This document shows positions 1-7,859 of a stretch of DNA of 64,000 nt, one piece after another. The notes beneath the pieces were generated by a model that did no database searches, had not been told where the DNA came from, and saw only the letters and a program-made list of their open reading frames with translations. How positions within the stretch are numbered: position 1 is the first letter of the stretch; each line of letters begins with the position of its first letter. The DNA lies in NCBI GenBank assembly GCA_964463135.1, contig CAYXBA010000005.1, forward strand, positions 62,001 to 126,000, read 5' to 3'. A program made the position numbers and the translations under genes. The stretch comes from UBA6898 sp964463135 (GTDB lineage Bacteria; Nitrospirota; Thermodesulfovibrionia; Thermodesulfovibrionales; UBA6898).

Positions 1-144
1 AGAAACAATTGTTTGCTTTTCTTTTATATCCCGGCCTAATGAATACTTCGAGTATTCCTCAATAGATGCAATATTGGATAAACAGCCATTGAGTAATATG
101 ACTGAAAAGAACATAAGAGCTATGGCTTTTATAGTTGTGCTCAT
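1..144 (-). CDS. N-terminal part of a lipoprotein (runs off the window)
   Basis: The reading frame stays open from an ATG whose complement is at 142-144 down to base 1, giving 48 residues. It begins with a basic n-region (MSTTIKAIA), a hydrophobic stretch and then LLNGC, a lipobox with the lipidated Cys at residue 21. It was too short to be found by length alone. The start lies one base past the toxin stop codon, so it may be translationally coupled to the toxin-antitoxin operon; no good Shine-Dalgarno is visible. The function cannot be told from this fragment. Confidence 0.5.
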   Translation of the reverse strand, partial: MSTTIKAIALMFFSVILLNGCLSNIASIEEYSKYSLGRDIKEKQTIVS

Positions 145-145
145 T

Positions 146-652
146 TTATAAAGTTTTTATCGCCGTGCGGAGTGTTTTCAACGGCAGAAACAAGGTCTTG
201 TTCTGGCCGGGAAGAGAAATAAAGCCGTAGTGCTTATAGAACTCGCGGGCGCGGTTGTCCTTGGCATCCACAAACAACCCTATGCTCCCGGCATGATCAG
301 CAATGAGAATTGTCCGATGGACAGCCTCTGCGACCAGAAGCGCCCCGTATCCCTTGCCCTGATGCCGGAGCGATACTGCAAGCCGGGCGAGGCGCACTGC
401 AGGCAGGCTATGTTTGGGATAGATGGCAAGGTAAGAAGAAGGGAGATGTTCTGCAATGATCTCGCAAAGCGTAAGCGTGAAGAATCCCAGAATGACTGTC
501 GGCTTGTCACTATCGATGAGCGCAAAGGTTCGCGAGAGTCCTTTTTCTCCATGCTGCCGGGCCGTGGCCTTTAGAAATGCATTCAGTTCCGCAACCCCAC
601 AATCAAAGGCAGTGCGATCGTGTGCGCGGGAAAGAGGCTCTATTTTGAGCAC
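146..652 (-). CDS. GNAT-family acetyltransferase toxin (TacT/AtaT type)
   Basis: A 168-residue GNAT protein. In the best studied relatives (TacT, AtaT) it acetylates the amino group of charged aminoacyl-tRNA and blocks translation. Visible family marks are FDCGVAELNAFL near the N-terminus, RLARLAVSLRHQGKGYG with the acetyl-CoA-binding QGKGYG loop near residue 100, and FYKHYGF near the C-terminus with the catalytic Tyr. The start is a GTG that overlaps the antitoxin stop by 13 bases, with no Shine-Dalgarno of its own, so expression is probably coupled to the antitoxin. The family is clear; the target amino acid or tRNA cannot be told from sequence. Confidence 0.86.
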   Translation of the reverse strand: MLKIEPLSRAHDRTAFDCGVAELNAFLKATARQHGEKGLSRTFALIDSDKPTVILGFFTLTLCEIIAEHLPSSYLAIYPKHSLPAVRLARLAVSLRHQGKGYGALLVAEAVHRTILIADHAGSIGLFVDAKDNRAREFYKHYGFISLPGQNKTLFLPLKTLRTAIKTL

Positions 653-921
653 AGGAGATTTTTTCTCTGCTGAAGGGCCTTTTTCAACTGCCTGGATGGC
701 AGGGGCGGGTTTTCCAGGAGGGCAAAGACAGTTTTTGCCGACCTGGTTGAAAGATGAATGGTGCGTTCCCTTTCTATGACATCGTTGGCTTTTTCGAAGG
801 CAGACTGAACGATGAACTGATTAAGCGTTGCACCGACGGTTTTGGCTGCCTCGGCTATGCGTTCATAGACATCATGGGGCATCCGGGCCGGAATTCTTTC
901 TTCTGTTTTTGTAATAGGCAT
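640..921 (-). CDS. DUF1778 antitoxin (ribbon-helix-helix, TacA type)
   Basis: A 93-residue partner of the GNAT toxin. The N-terminal part (TEERIPARMPHDVYERIAEAAKTVG) fits the ribbon-helix-helix DNA-binding fold of DUF1778, and the C-terminal tail would wrap the toxin. I chose the ATG at 921 because it has a strong AAAAGGAGA Shine-Dalgarno just upstream; an in-frame ATG 51 bases further out lacks one and would lie inside the promoter. The gene comes first and overlaps the toxin gene, the usual order for this family. It should repress its own operon, probably through the tandem repeats just upstream. Confidence 0.88.
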   Translation of the reverse strand: MPITKTEERIPARMPHDVYERIAEAAKTVGATLNQFIVQSAFEKANDVIERERTIHLSTRSAKTVFALLENPPLPSRQLKKALQQRKNLLCSK

Positions 922-947
922 GTCATATCTCCTTTTGGAAATATTAT

Positions 948-969
948 CAAAATGGCGCCAAAATGGCAA
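948..969. promoter_or_regulatory. Tandem 11-bp repeats, candidate antitoxin operator
   Basis: Two head-to-tail copies read CAAAATGGCGC and CAAAATGGCAA on the plus strand. Their period of 11 bases is about one helical turn, and they lie 27-48 bases upstream of the antitoxin ATG, where the promoter should be. This arrangement fits cooperative binding by a ribbon-helix-helix antitoxin. The repeats are seen directly; the operator role is inferred. Confidence 0.55.
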
Positions 970-1124
970 CATTATGGAATCAGAGCGTCAGTCTGCCTTG
1001 CCATCACATCGCTTCTTTAGTATGATGGAAACGTGCTCGACTAATTTTTTATACAGGAGCGGAAGTTTGATCCTTCCCTGCTGCTGAACGAAATGAAAAA
1101 TTAAGAATAGGGGAGAGGAGAGAT

Positions 1125-1817
1125 ATGGAAGACCTCAAAAACTCTGAAACATGGCGTGTATTCAGGATCCAGTCGGAGCTGGTGGAAGGGTTCGAGACCC
1201 TGAACGATCTGGGGCCTGCAGTCACTATTTTCGGCAGCGCACGGCTGCAGCCTGGCAATAAATATTACGACGATGCAGTGACTGTAGCAAAAAAGCTTGC
1301 TGACGATGGTTTTGCTATCATCACGGGCGGAGGCCCGGGCATCATGGAAGGAGCGAATAAAGGGGCAAAGAAGGGGAAAGCCCATTCTGTTGGCCTGAAC
1401 ATCGAGATACCGAGTGAGCAGATACCGAACAAATATCAGGACATCAGTCTCTCCTTCCGTTACTTTTTCATCAGAAAACTGATGTTCATCAAATATGCCA
1501 TTGCCTATATCATCTTCCCGGGCGGGTTTGGGACCATGGACGAACTGTTCGAGGCGCTTACGCTTGTGCAGACAAAGCGCATAAAGTCATTCCCGATAAT
1601 CCTCTATGGTTCTGAATACTGGGAGGGCCTGATCGACTGGATGAAGAAAACGCTCGTCGGGAACGGTACGATCGCACGGGAGGACTTTGCACTTTTTTCT
1701 ATAGTCGATAAGCCGGAGGAAGTGAGATTTCTTATTAACGAGCATTTCAGGGTCTTTGCAGACATGAGGCCTAAGATGAGGACAAAGAAGCGGCCAGGAA
1801 AGCGGCTCATCGGATGA
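1125..1817 (+). CDS. LOG-family protein (TIGR00730, nucleoside 5'-monophosphate phosphoribohydrolase)
   Basis: A 230-residue Rossmann-fold protein of the family once called lysine decarboxylases. Members hydrolyse the N-glycosidic bond of cytokinin riboside monophosphates or AMP-like nucleotides. The signature GGGPGIMEGAN is at residues 68-78 and PGGFGTMDE at 132-140; the latter holds the catalytic Glu and phosphate-binding loop. A GGGAGAGGAGAG stretch upstream serves as ribosome-binding site. The stop lies four bases before the next gene's GTG, so the two are probably co-transcribed. The true substrate in this organism is unknown. Confidence 0.85.
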   Translation: MEDLKNSETWRVFRIQSELVEGFETLNDLGPAVTIFGSARLQPGNKYYDDAVTVAKKLADDGFAIITGGGPGIMEGANKGAKKGKAHSVGLNIEIPSEQIPNKYQDISLSFRYFFIRKLMFIKYAIAYIIFPGGFGTMDELFEALTLVQTKRIKSFPIILYGSEYWEGLIDWMKKTLVGNGTIAREDFALFSIVDKPEEVRFLINEHFRVFADMRPKMRTKKRPGKRLIG

Positions 1818-1821
1818 TCGT

Positions 1822-2979
1822 GTGAAAAGGAACAGGATATTCATCACCTGCAGCCGCGGTGTAGACCTTTATCTGGAACAGGAAGTAGCGGAACTTGGGT
1901 TCCCGATCTTCTTTAAGACGCAGGCAGGCATAGAAACCGAGGGCACCATGCAGGATGCCATGGACCTCAATCTTCGCCTCAGGACAGGGCTGAGGGTGCT
2001 CTTCCTTGTTGCAGAGTTTGTTGCCGCGGACCCGGAAGCCCTGTATCGCAAGGTCAATGACATTGCCTGGGAGGATATCATCCGCCTGAACGGTTATTTC
2101 AGCATCACCGCAACGGTTGATACGCCGACAATAGACAATACGCGCTTTGCGAGCCAGAAATGCAAGGACGCCATCGTCGACCGTTTCATGAAGAAGTTCA
2201 ATAAACGTCCTGACTCAGGGCCTGAACGGAGCAGGGCGGTGTTTCATCTGCACTGGCAGGGCGAGGACTGCAGGATATATATCGATACTTCCGGTGAACC
2301 GCTATCAAAAAGGGGGTACCGCAAGATCCCTTACATGGCCCCGATGCAGGAGACCCTTGCTGCAGCCATTATCAGGACCTCGGGCTGGCATGACAGCGGC
2401 TGTTTTATTAATCCGATGTGCGGGAGCGGTACGCTTGCCATCGAAGCTGCTCTCGCTGGGATGAACAGACCGGCAGGTATCCTGAGAAATAACTTCGGGT
2501 TTATGCATCTGAAGGACTTTGATGCAGAGGCCTGGGAAGAATTGAGAAGTAAGGCCAAGGCTGAGGTCAAAAAGGGTCTGAAGAGCAGGATCATTGCCAC
2601 AGACATCAGTGATGAAGCTATCGAAGCGGCTCAGAAAAATGCGCTGACAGCTGGTGTTGAGCATCTGATCGAATTCAAGGTAAGTGACTTTGCTGAGACA
2701 GAGATCCCTGAAGGCAGCGGCGTTGTTGTGATGAACCCTGAATATGGCGAACGGCTGGGTAAGGCAGCTGAGCTCGAAAAGGTTTATGGCAGGATAGGTG
2801 ACTTTCTGAAGCAGAAATGCCGGGGTTACTCAGGATATGTCTTTACCGGCAATCCGGAACTGGCAAAGAAGATCGGGCTCAGGACCAGCAGGAAGATGCC
2901 TTTTTTCAATGGACCCATTGAATGCCGCCTGCTCGAATATGAACTCTATGGGGGGAGCCGGAAGGCCAAAGACGCATAA
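1822..2979 (+). CDS. THUMP-domain class I rRNA guanine-N2 methyltransferase (RlmL N-domain/YpsC type)
   Basis: A 385-residue COG0116-family RNA methyltransferase. The N-terminal 160 residues hold the THUMP RNA-binding region. The SAM-binding motif I NPMCGSGT is at 197-204, and the catalytic motif IV reads NPEYGER at 305-311. Relatives modify guanosine N2 in 23S rRNA (the RlmL N-terminal domain makes m2G2445). The usual NPPY is NPEY here, a substitution worth noting; the Tyr thought to stack on the base is kept. It starts with GTG. The length matches the single-domain members rather than the RlmKL fusion. Confidence 0.87.
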   Translation: MKRNRIFITCSRGVDLYLEQEVAELGFPIFFKTQAGIETEGTMQDAMDLNLRLRTGLRVLFLVAEFVAADPEALYRKVNDIAWEDIIRLNGYFSITATVDTPTIDNTRFASQKCKDAIVDRFMKKFNKRPDSGPERSRAVFHLHWQGEDCRIYIDTSGEPLSKRGYRKIPYMAPMQETLAAAIIRTSGWHDSGCFINPMCGSGTLAIEAALAGMNRPAGILRNNFGFMHLKDFDAEAWEELRSKAKAEVKKGLKSRIIATDISDEAIEAAQKNALTAGVEHLIEFKVSDFAETEIPEGSGVVVMNPEYGERLGKAAELEKVYGRIGDFLKQKCRGYSGYVFTGNPELAKKIGLRTSRKMPFFNGPIECRLLEYELYGGSRKAKDA

Positions 2980-3057
2980 AAGATCATTTCCAGACAATAA
3001 AAAAAGACATGCTGTTTTGCATATCTTTTCTATTTTATATTAAGCAGTTAGATGTTA

Positions 3058-3498
3058 TTACTCAAAGTGTTTCATTATGTCTGCCTTGTCGGTCTTTGTA
3101 AGATTGGACGTAATGTTCTTGTCCAGTTTTGCCTTGACTTCTGCCTCCAGATTATCAAGGATCTGACCGTTGATCATCTTGCTGGCCGCGAGGTACCACT
3201 TGGGCGAACCCTCCTTCTTGATAATGGCGTTTATATCATTCGAAATAAGCTTTGCAGCCTTCTTTTCCATCTCCAGTTCTATATTGTGCGGCTCGCCATA
3301 TCCCTTGGCAGCCCCGTTCTTGCCTCCTCCCATTGCAAAGCGACCTGATGTGTCGCTCAGCTTGTCGCTTAACTTTCCGTGGGCCTCGACCGAATCATAA
3401 CTTTCGATGAGCTGTATTTTAGGGCTTTCATGCTCCTGCTTGGTGACCTTATAAGCCTTGAAATGTCCCAGATCAACGGCAATGATGACTTTTTCCAT
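3058..3498 (-). CDS. Host-attachment-like protein (PF10116/eRF1-domain-like family)
   Basis: A 146-residue soluble protein with no signal peptide. The N-terminal strand VIIAVDLGHFKAYKV, a central Gly-rich segment GRFAMGGGKNG, and a C-terminal WYLAASKMINGQILDNL stretch resemble the host attachment protein family, whose members are small, cytoplasmic and of unknown biochemical role. A strong AGGAGG lies seven bases before the ATG. It stands alone between convergent and divergent neighbours. The family name comes from an Agrobacterium phenotype and should not be taken as evidence of a host here. Confidence 0.6.
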   Translation of the reverse strand: MEKVIIAVDLGHFKAYKVTKQEHESPKIQLIESYDSVEAHGKLSDKLSDTSGRFAMGGGKNGAAKGYGEPHNIELEMEKKAAKLISNDINAIIKKEGSPKWYLAASKMINGQILDNLEAEVKAKLDKNITSNLTKTDKADIMKHFE

Positions 3499-3647
3499 TA
3501 TGGTTCCTCCTTTTTGATTCCATTATAGCAGTATCCTGAACAGACGCAATGATAAAAAAAGATCTTGAAATATTAAGGTGTTGTGACGTTTAATCTGCAA
3601 AGGCGTTGCTGCTATGCAGGCACGAAAAAAAGCGGGGATGGGAAGCG

Positions 3648-4811
3648 CTACAGTCTTCTCCTGAAAAAGGCAAAGAAATATTCCCTGAGTTTTTCATGAA
3701 AGGGCCGCTTATGCCACTGCTCAAGGGTTATCTTTTTGGCGCGGGTCAGATCATCATAAAAGATCGCGGCCATCTGTTCTCCGAAGCTGCTGTCCATAAT
3801 GCCGACATTCCCCTCATCATTGCGCCGCAATGACCGGAAATCGAGGTTTGCAGAGCCGATGATGGACCATATCTCGTCAAAAACAGAGGTCTTTGCATGG
3901 AGGATCACGCCATTATATGTGTATATCTCTATGCCTGCCTTCAGGAGTCTGGCAAAGAAGGCCCTTGCGGCAAAGTGGGCTGCTGATATATCGGAGACCC
4001 CGGGCAGAAGCAGCTTCACGTCAACCCCCCGTGAGACAGCTGCTTCGAGGATATGGACCATGCGTCTGCTGGGTGTGAAGTAAGCAGTGGTAAGGTATAT
4101 GCTCTTCTGTGCGCTGTTGATGCTGTAGTAAAGGATCTTGCGCATCCTTCTCCTTCCCTTTGCCGAGCTGGCAAAGATCGGCAGCACGGACACGCCCTGT
4201 TCAGGCATCACGCAATCCTTCGGCGGATCGATCGGGCTTCCCTTCCATATTTCCCAGCTTTTTATGAATTCATCAAGAAGTCTTTTGACGATCGGCCCTT
4301 TTAGAAATATTCCGGTGTCGCGCCACCCCTTTCCCTTTCTCAGACGGTGGTAACCGCGATATTCATTAGCAATGTTCAGGCCGCCGGTAAAGGCTTTTGC
4401 GCAGTCAATGATGATCAGCTTCCGGTGGTCTCGGTGGATATAGTGCAGAGGGGTGCTCCAGGCAAAGGGCCTGGATGCACGTATTTGAACACCTGATTGT
4501 CTTAATTCCTGCCAGAATTCCTCTGGCGTGCAGAGCGAGCCGAAGTGATCATAAATAAGGCAGACGGTCACCCCTTCCGATGCCTTGAGCTTGAGGATAT
4601 CTGCCAGTTCCCTGCCGGTTTCGTCATTGCGAAAGATGTAGAACTGCAGACATATAAGCTTCTCTGCTTCCCTGACTGCGTCGAATATGCCCTGGAAGGA
4701 CTCCCTGTCTTTCCAGACAAGGGTCACCTGATTGCTGTCGGTAAAAGATGAGCCGAAGATCTTCTGAATGCTCTTTTTCGAGAACGGAGTGGAAGAAATG
4801 CTGCTTTTCAT
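3648..4811 (-). CDS. Phospholipase D-family phosphatidyltransferase, cardiolipin synthase-like
   Basis: A 387-residue PLD-superfamily enzyme with two HKD motifs: H129-K131-D136 (HRKLIIID) and H305-K307-D312 (HAKTSVFD), each followed by the usual GGxN/GSxN segment (GGLNI, GSANLD). It lacks the two N-terminal membrane helices of ClsA, so it looks more like ClsB/ClsC-type enzymes that make cardiolipin from phosphatidylglycerol at the membrane surface. It could instead be a general PLD transphosphatidylase. It is transcribed alone, divergent from pepA. Confidence 0.85.
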   Translation of the reverse strand: MKSSISSTPFSKKSIQKIFGSSFTDSNQVTLVWKDRESFQGIFDAVREAEKLICLQFYIFRNDETGRELADILKLKASEGVTVCLIYDHFGSLCTPEEFWQELRQSGVQIRASRPFAWSTPLHYIHRDHRKLIIIDCAKAFTGGLNIANEYRGYHRLRKGKGWRDTGIFLKGPIVKRLLDEFIKSWEIWKGSPIDPPKDCVMPEQGVSVLPIFASSAKGRRRMRKILYYSINSAQKSIYLTTAYFTPSRRMVHILEAAVSRGVDVKLLLPGVSDISAAHFAARAFFARLLKAGIEIYTYNGVILHAKTSVFDEIWSIIGSANLDFRSLRRNDEGNVGIMDSSFGEQMAAIFYDDLTRAKKITLEQWHKRPFHEKLREYFFAFFRRRL

Positions 4812-4953
4812 AATTGATGATTGCTGAAAGCTCCTGAACCTGTCAATTGTAAAAATGAAAATAATTTAATGATAGGTTTGTGGATAATTACGGGTCGATT
4901 GGTTAGACTAAAAAGAGTAAATAATTGATAGACAGGGACGGGGTTATCCATTC

Positions 4954-6405
4954 ATGCATATTGCGGTAAAGAACGTAAAGGAATCAGACTGCGCCTGTGA
5001 TGTCTTGATACTTCCTTTTCCTGAGGAGAAGGCGAATCCGTATGCCAGACTTAAGCCTTCTTTAGGCAGGCTGATCGATAAGATCAGAAAGAAGGAGTTT
5101 AAGGGTAATCTTAATGAGGTCCTTCTTGTGCCTGCACCTGAGGATATTAAAGCTGAGCGAATCCTCTTCCTCGGTCTGGGCAAAAAAGATGAACTGACTG
5201 CTGAAAAGGTCAGGCAGGCAGGAGGTAAAGCCCTTTCCTATCTCCGTGACATGGAGATGAAGAAAACAGCCATCTCAACGGTTGTCTTTGGTCAGCTGAA
5301 GCAGTCCCCGGTATATTTCGTCGAGGGAGCGTTTCTCGGTCTTTATACGTATAAAAAATACAAGAAAGAGAATCATGCCAAAGCAATATCTTCCCTCCTT
5401 CTGCTCGCAAAGCCTTCGAAGGACCTTGCGCGCAGTATCAGAAAAATAGAAGTGATTGCTTCTGCTGTTGCCTATGCAAAGGACCTGGTGAACGCGCCGG
5501 CGAATGATATGACGCCGGGAGATCTTGCTGATGCAGCCCGGTCATTGAAGGGGAAAAATATTTCTGTAAGGGTCCTCGAAAAAAAGGACCTTCAGAAGAT
5601 CGGCATGGGATCATTTTTGGCCGTATCCTATGGTTCAAAAGAACCGCCGAAATTCATTGTTGCAGAATACCGAGGCAGCAGAAGGCCTCCTGTGGTGCTG
5701 GTGGGCAAGTCGATCACTTTTGACAGCGGCGGCCTCTCTCTCAAGCCTTCTGACGGCATGGAAAAGATGAAATACGATATGGCCGGAGGTGCCGCAGTTC
5801 TCGGTGTGCTAAAGGCTGCGGCTGAGCTTAAGATGTCCGTACATCTCATATGCCTGCTCCCGGCCACGGAGAACCTGCCTGGCGGCGCTGCTACTAAACC
5901 GGGTGATGTTGTCCGGTCGATCAGCGGGAAGACAATCGAGATCGCAAACACTGACGCAGAGGGCAGGCTGGCGGTTGCCGATGCCATCGAATATGCCAAG
6001 CGCTTCAAGCCCAGTGCGATCATCGATATAGCTACCCTTACCGGTGCCTGTGCCATGGCCTTTGGCGGCGAGGTGGCTGCTATGATGGGCAATGACAGAA
6101 AACTTCTTGATGCGCTCAGGAAGGCCGGAGAAGAGACCTATGAGCGTGTGTGGGAGCTTCCGCTCTTTGATGAATATAAGGAATATCTGAAGAGTGACAT
6201 CGCTGACATCAGGAACATCGGCAACCGGATAGGTTCGCTGATGGCTTCTGCCTATTTTCTTTATGAATTTGCGGGCAAGTCCCCCTGGGTGCATATTGAT
6301 ATCGCAGGGACTGCGTGGGTGGAAAAAGACAGGCCCTACGTTCCGAAGGGCGCTTCAGGGATCGGTGTGCGGCTTTTGTTAAATCTGATCGAGAGGGTGC
6401 AATGA
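4954..6405 (+). CDS. pepA: Leucyl aminopeptidase, M17 family
   Basis: A 483-residue cytosolic aminopeptidase that removes N-terminal residues from peptides using two metal ions. The M17 signature NTDAEGRL is at 332-339. Metal and catalytic residues seen in order are K252 and D257 (GKSITFDSGG), K264 (SLKP), D275 (KYDMAGGA), D334 and E336, with spacings very close to E. coli PepA. The N-terminal 165 residues form the variable hexamer domain. Its stop overlaps the next gene's ATG in ATGA, indicating an operon with the phospholipase-C-like gene. Confidence 0.93.
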   Translation: MHIAVKNVKESDCACDVLILPFPEEKANPYARLKPSLGRLIDKIRKKEFKGNLNEVLLVPAPEDIKAERILFLGLGKKDELTAEKVRQAGGKALSYLRDMEMKKTAISTVVFGQLKQSPVYFVEGAFLGLYTYKKYKKENHAKAISSLLLLAKPSKDLARSIRKIEVIASAVAYAKDLVNAPANDMTPGDLADAARSLKGKNISVRVLEKKDLQKIGMGSFLAVSYGSKEPPKFIVAEYRGSRRPPVVLVGKSITFDSGGLSLKPSDGMEKMKYDMAGGAAVLGVLKAAAELKMSVHLICLLPATENLPGGAATKPGDVVRSISGKTIEIANTDAEGRLAVADAIEYAKRFKPSAIIDIATLTGACAMAFGGEVAAMMGNDRKLLDALRKAGEETYERVWELPLFDEYKEYLKSDIADIRNIGNRIGSLMASAYFLYEFAGKSPWVHIDIAGTAWVEKDRPYVPKGASGIGVRLLLNLIERVQ

Positions 6406-7205
6406 AAATAGCGAAGCTTGTCTGGGTGGTATCTTTTCTTCTTGTGCCGACCTTTGCGTCAGCCTGGGGGCCTTTGACCCATATATATCTCGGCAATGAG
6501 CTTTTCTCTCTTGGTGCGCTCATTCCTGCTGGTGTTCTTGAGTTGATGAGGAGATACCGAAAGGACTTTCTCTACGGCAACATCATGGCAGATATCATCA
6601 TCGGCAAAAAATATCTTCCGGACAGCAAGAGTTCTCACAGCTGGGACGTGGGGTTCGATCTTCTTAAGGCTGCAAGGACATCGCAGCAGAAGGCATTTGT
6701 GTACGGGTATCTCTGCCACCTCGCATCCGATACAGTTGCTCACAATTCCTATACCGCAGACAAGAAGAACATCGGTCATACGCTCCTTGAGATGAAGGCT
6801 GACAGTATCATCGACAAGAAATACTGGTTCGAGGCGATGCTGATCGACAAGAAGACCCAGGTGCGCAATGACCTTTTCCTCGAGAATTCGCTTGAGCGTT
6901 TCCTTTTTTCGTTCAAAACGAATAAGAGGATCTTTAAGGGGATGGTCTTCTTTTCCGGCATGAATCAGCAGAAGATCGGCGACTTTATCGACCGCAGGCT
7001 GGTCACCTCCATGCCTGACCGTGATGCCATTGAACTGCTGCACCAGGAGTCCCTCGACAAGATGCTTGACCTGCTTCAGAATTTTGAGGAGTCTGAAGTT
7101 ATCTCGGCGAAGCCGGGCGGTGAGGTGAGGAACGGCAGGTTTGCACAGGCTTTTGTCCAGTTCCAGGCAGAAAAGGGCAATCGTCGTCTCTTTTACCGCC
7201 AATAG
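6402..7205 (+). CDS. Secreted zinc-dependent phospholipase C-like protein (PF00882)
   Basis: A 267-residue exported protein. I chose the ATG at 6402, which overlaps the pepA stop, because it gives a clean signal peptide (MKIAKLVWVVSFLLVPTFASA). Cleavage after residue 21 would leave Trp22 as the first residue, and the N-terminal Trp is a zinc ligand in bacterial phospholipases C. Following motifs fit the fold: GPLTHIYLG, GNIMADIIIG, KKYLPDSKSSHSWD, and YGYLCHLASDTVAHN with clustered His/Asp metal ligands. The substrate may be phospholipid or something else; many members are uncharacterised. A few residues of the C-terminus are basic and disordered-looking. Confidence 0.8.
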   Translation: MKIAKLVWVVSFLLVPTFASAWGPLTHIYLGNELFSLGALIPAGVLELMRRYRKDFLYGNIMADIIIGKKYLPDSKSSHSWDVGFDLLKAARTSQQKAFVYGYLCHLASDTVAHNSYTADKKNIGHTLLEMKADSIIDKKYWFEAMLIDKKTQVRNDLFLENSLERFLFSFKTNKRIFKGMVFFSGMNQQKIGDFIDRRLVTSMPDRDAIELLHQESLDKMLDLLQNFEESEVISAKPGGEVRNGRFAQAFVQFQAEKGNRRLFYRQ

Positions 7206-7290
7206 GCCCTATGACCGCGTGCGTCTTCTGTTCCGTCTGCAGTGAAATTCGTAATGCAGACGGTTTACCTTATTCCTTTTCATATCGGTC

Positions 7291-7563
7291 ATGCCAAAAA
7301 AGATAGCTGTGCTCGTTACAGACAGGCAGGCAGAGGCCCTGCGCATGGCAATAGGTCTGTCCCTGAAAGATGATGAGGTTCATGTCTATCTGATGGACAG
7401 GCATACTGATTTTGCGGTTCCGGATATTGCCGCGAATATTGCGATGCTCCGGGAACTCGGCATACCCATCTTTTTCAATTTTCCTTTTGACGGATTTGCA
7501 TCCATGTCCACGGAAGCTGTTGCCCGTTCTCTTGTTCATTGCGATGCTGTGATACCCTATTAA
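7291..7563 (+). CDS. Small DsrE/F-like protein, uncharacterised
   Basis: A 90-residue soluble protein that begins KKIAVLVTDRQAEALRMAIGL, continues with VHVYLMDRHTDF, and ends with SLVHCDAVIPY. The alternation of strand and helix with a Cys near the C-terminus resembles DsrE/TusC-type sulfur-relay folds, but I see no active-site signature that would confirm sulfur transfer. No strong Shine-Dalgarno is seen. The sequence after it, up to the cytochrome gene at 7860, holds no other gene. The fold assignment is a weak inference. Confidence 0.5.
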   Translation: MPKKIAVLVTDRQAEALRMAIGLSLKDDEVHVYLMDRHTDFAVPDIAANIAMLRELGIPIFFNFPFDGFASMSTEAVARSLVHCDAVIPY

Positions 7564-7715
7564 AAGACCGTCCGCCTGTATTGCATTCTGCCCAGCTCTT
7601 CACAATTCTTCACGATCATGGTAATTTGTTTATTTTCCATGATAAATCAATGACATAGGTCTTCTAAAGTTAGAATTTCAAGTTGATAACAGTGTGTACG
7701 AGATGCTAAGGTAAG

Positions 7716-7771
7716 ACAGCATGAGGTATTTAAAATCTCATAATGCTGTGGCGAAAGGTGGTGATCCCGGA
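7716..7771 (+). promoter_or_regulatory. Structured leader of the locus A propeller-cytochrome gene
   Basis: The 296-base gene-free stretch 7564-7859 contains a hairpin at 7716-7749 (ACAGCATGAG pairs with CTCAT-AA-TGCTGT, leaving AA bulged), directly followed by AGGTGGTGATCCCGGA at 7756-7771. The second element recurs as AGGAGGTGATAGCCGGA at 43004-43020 on the other strand, in front of the paralogous gene, at the same distance of about 90 bases from the ATG. I recognise no known riboswitch. The gene itself has a good GGGGAG ribosome-binding site. A shared regulatory RNA or protein site is inferred. Confidence 0.4.
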
Positions 7772-7859
7772 AGCGAGTAATGAAGTATTGGTGCAGTGCA
7801 GACACGTATTTTCGCTTGAGTTGCACAGCTGTATAAACCAAATATAACGGGGAGAAACT

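Noticed and set aside
7716..7771. GEMM (c-di-GMP/cGAMP) riboswitch before the locus A cytochrome gene
   Set aside because: The conserved GCAAACC and GACGCAAAGC blocks of that riboswitch are absent.
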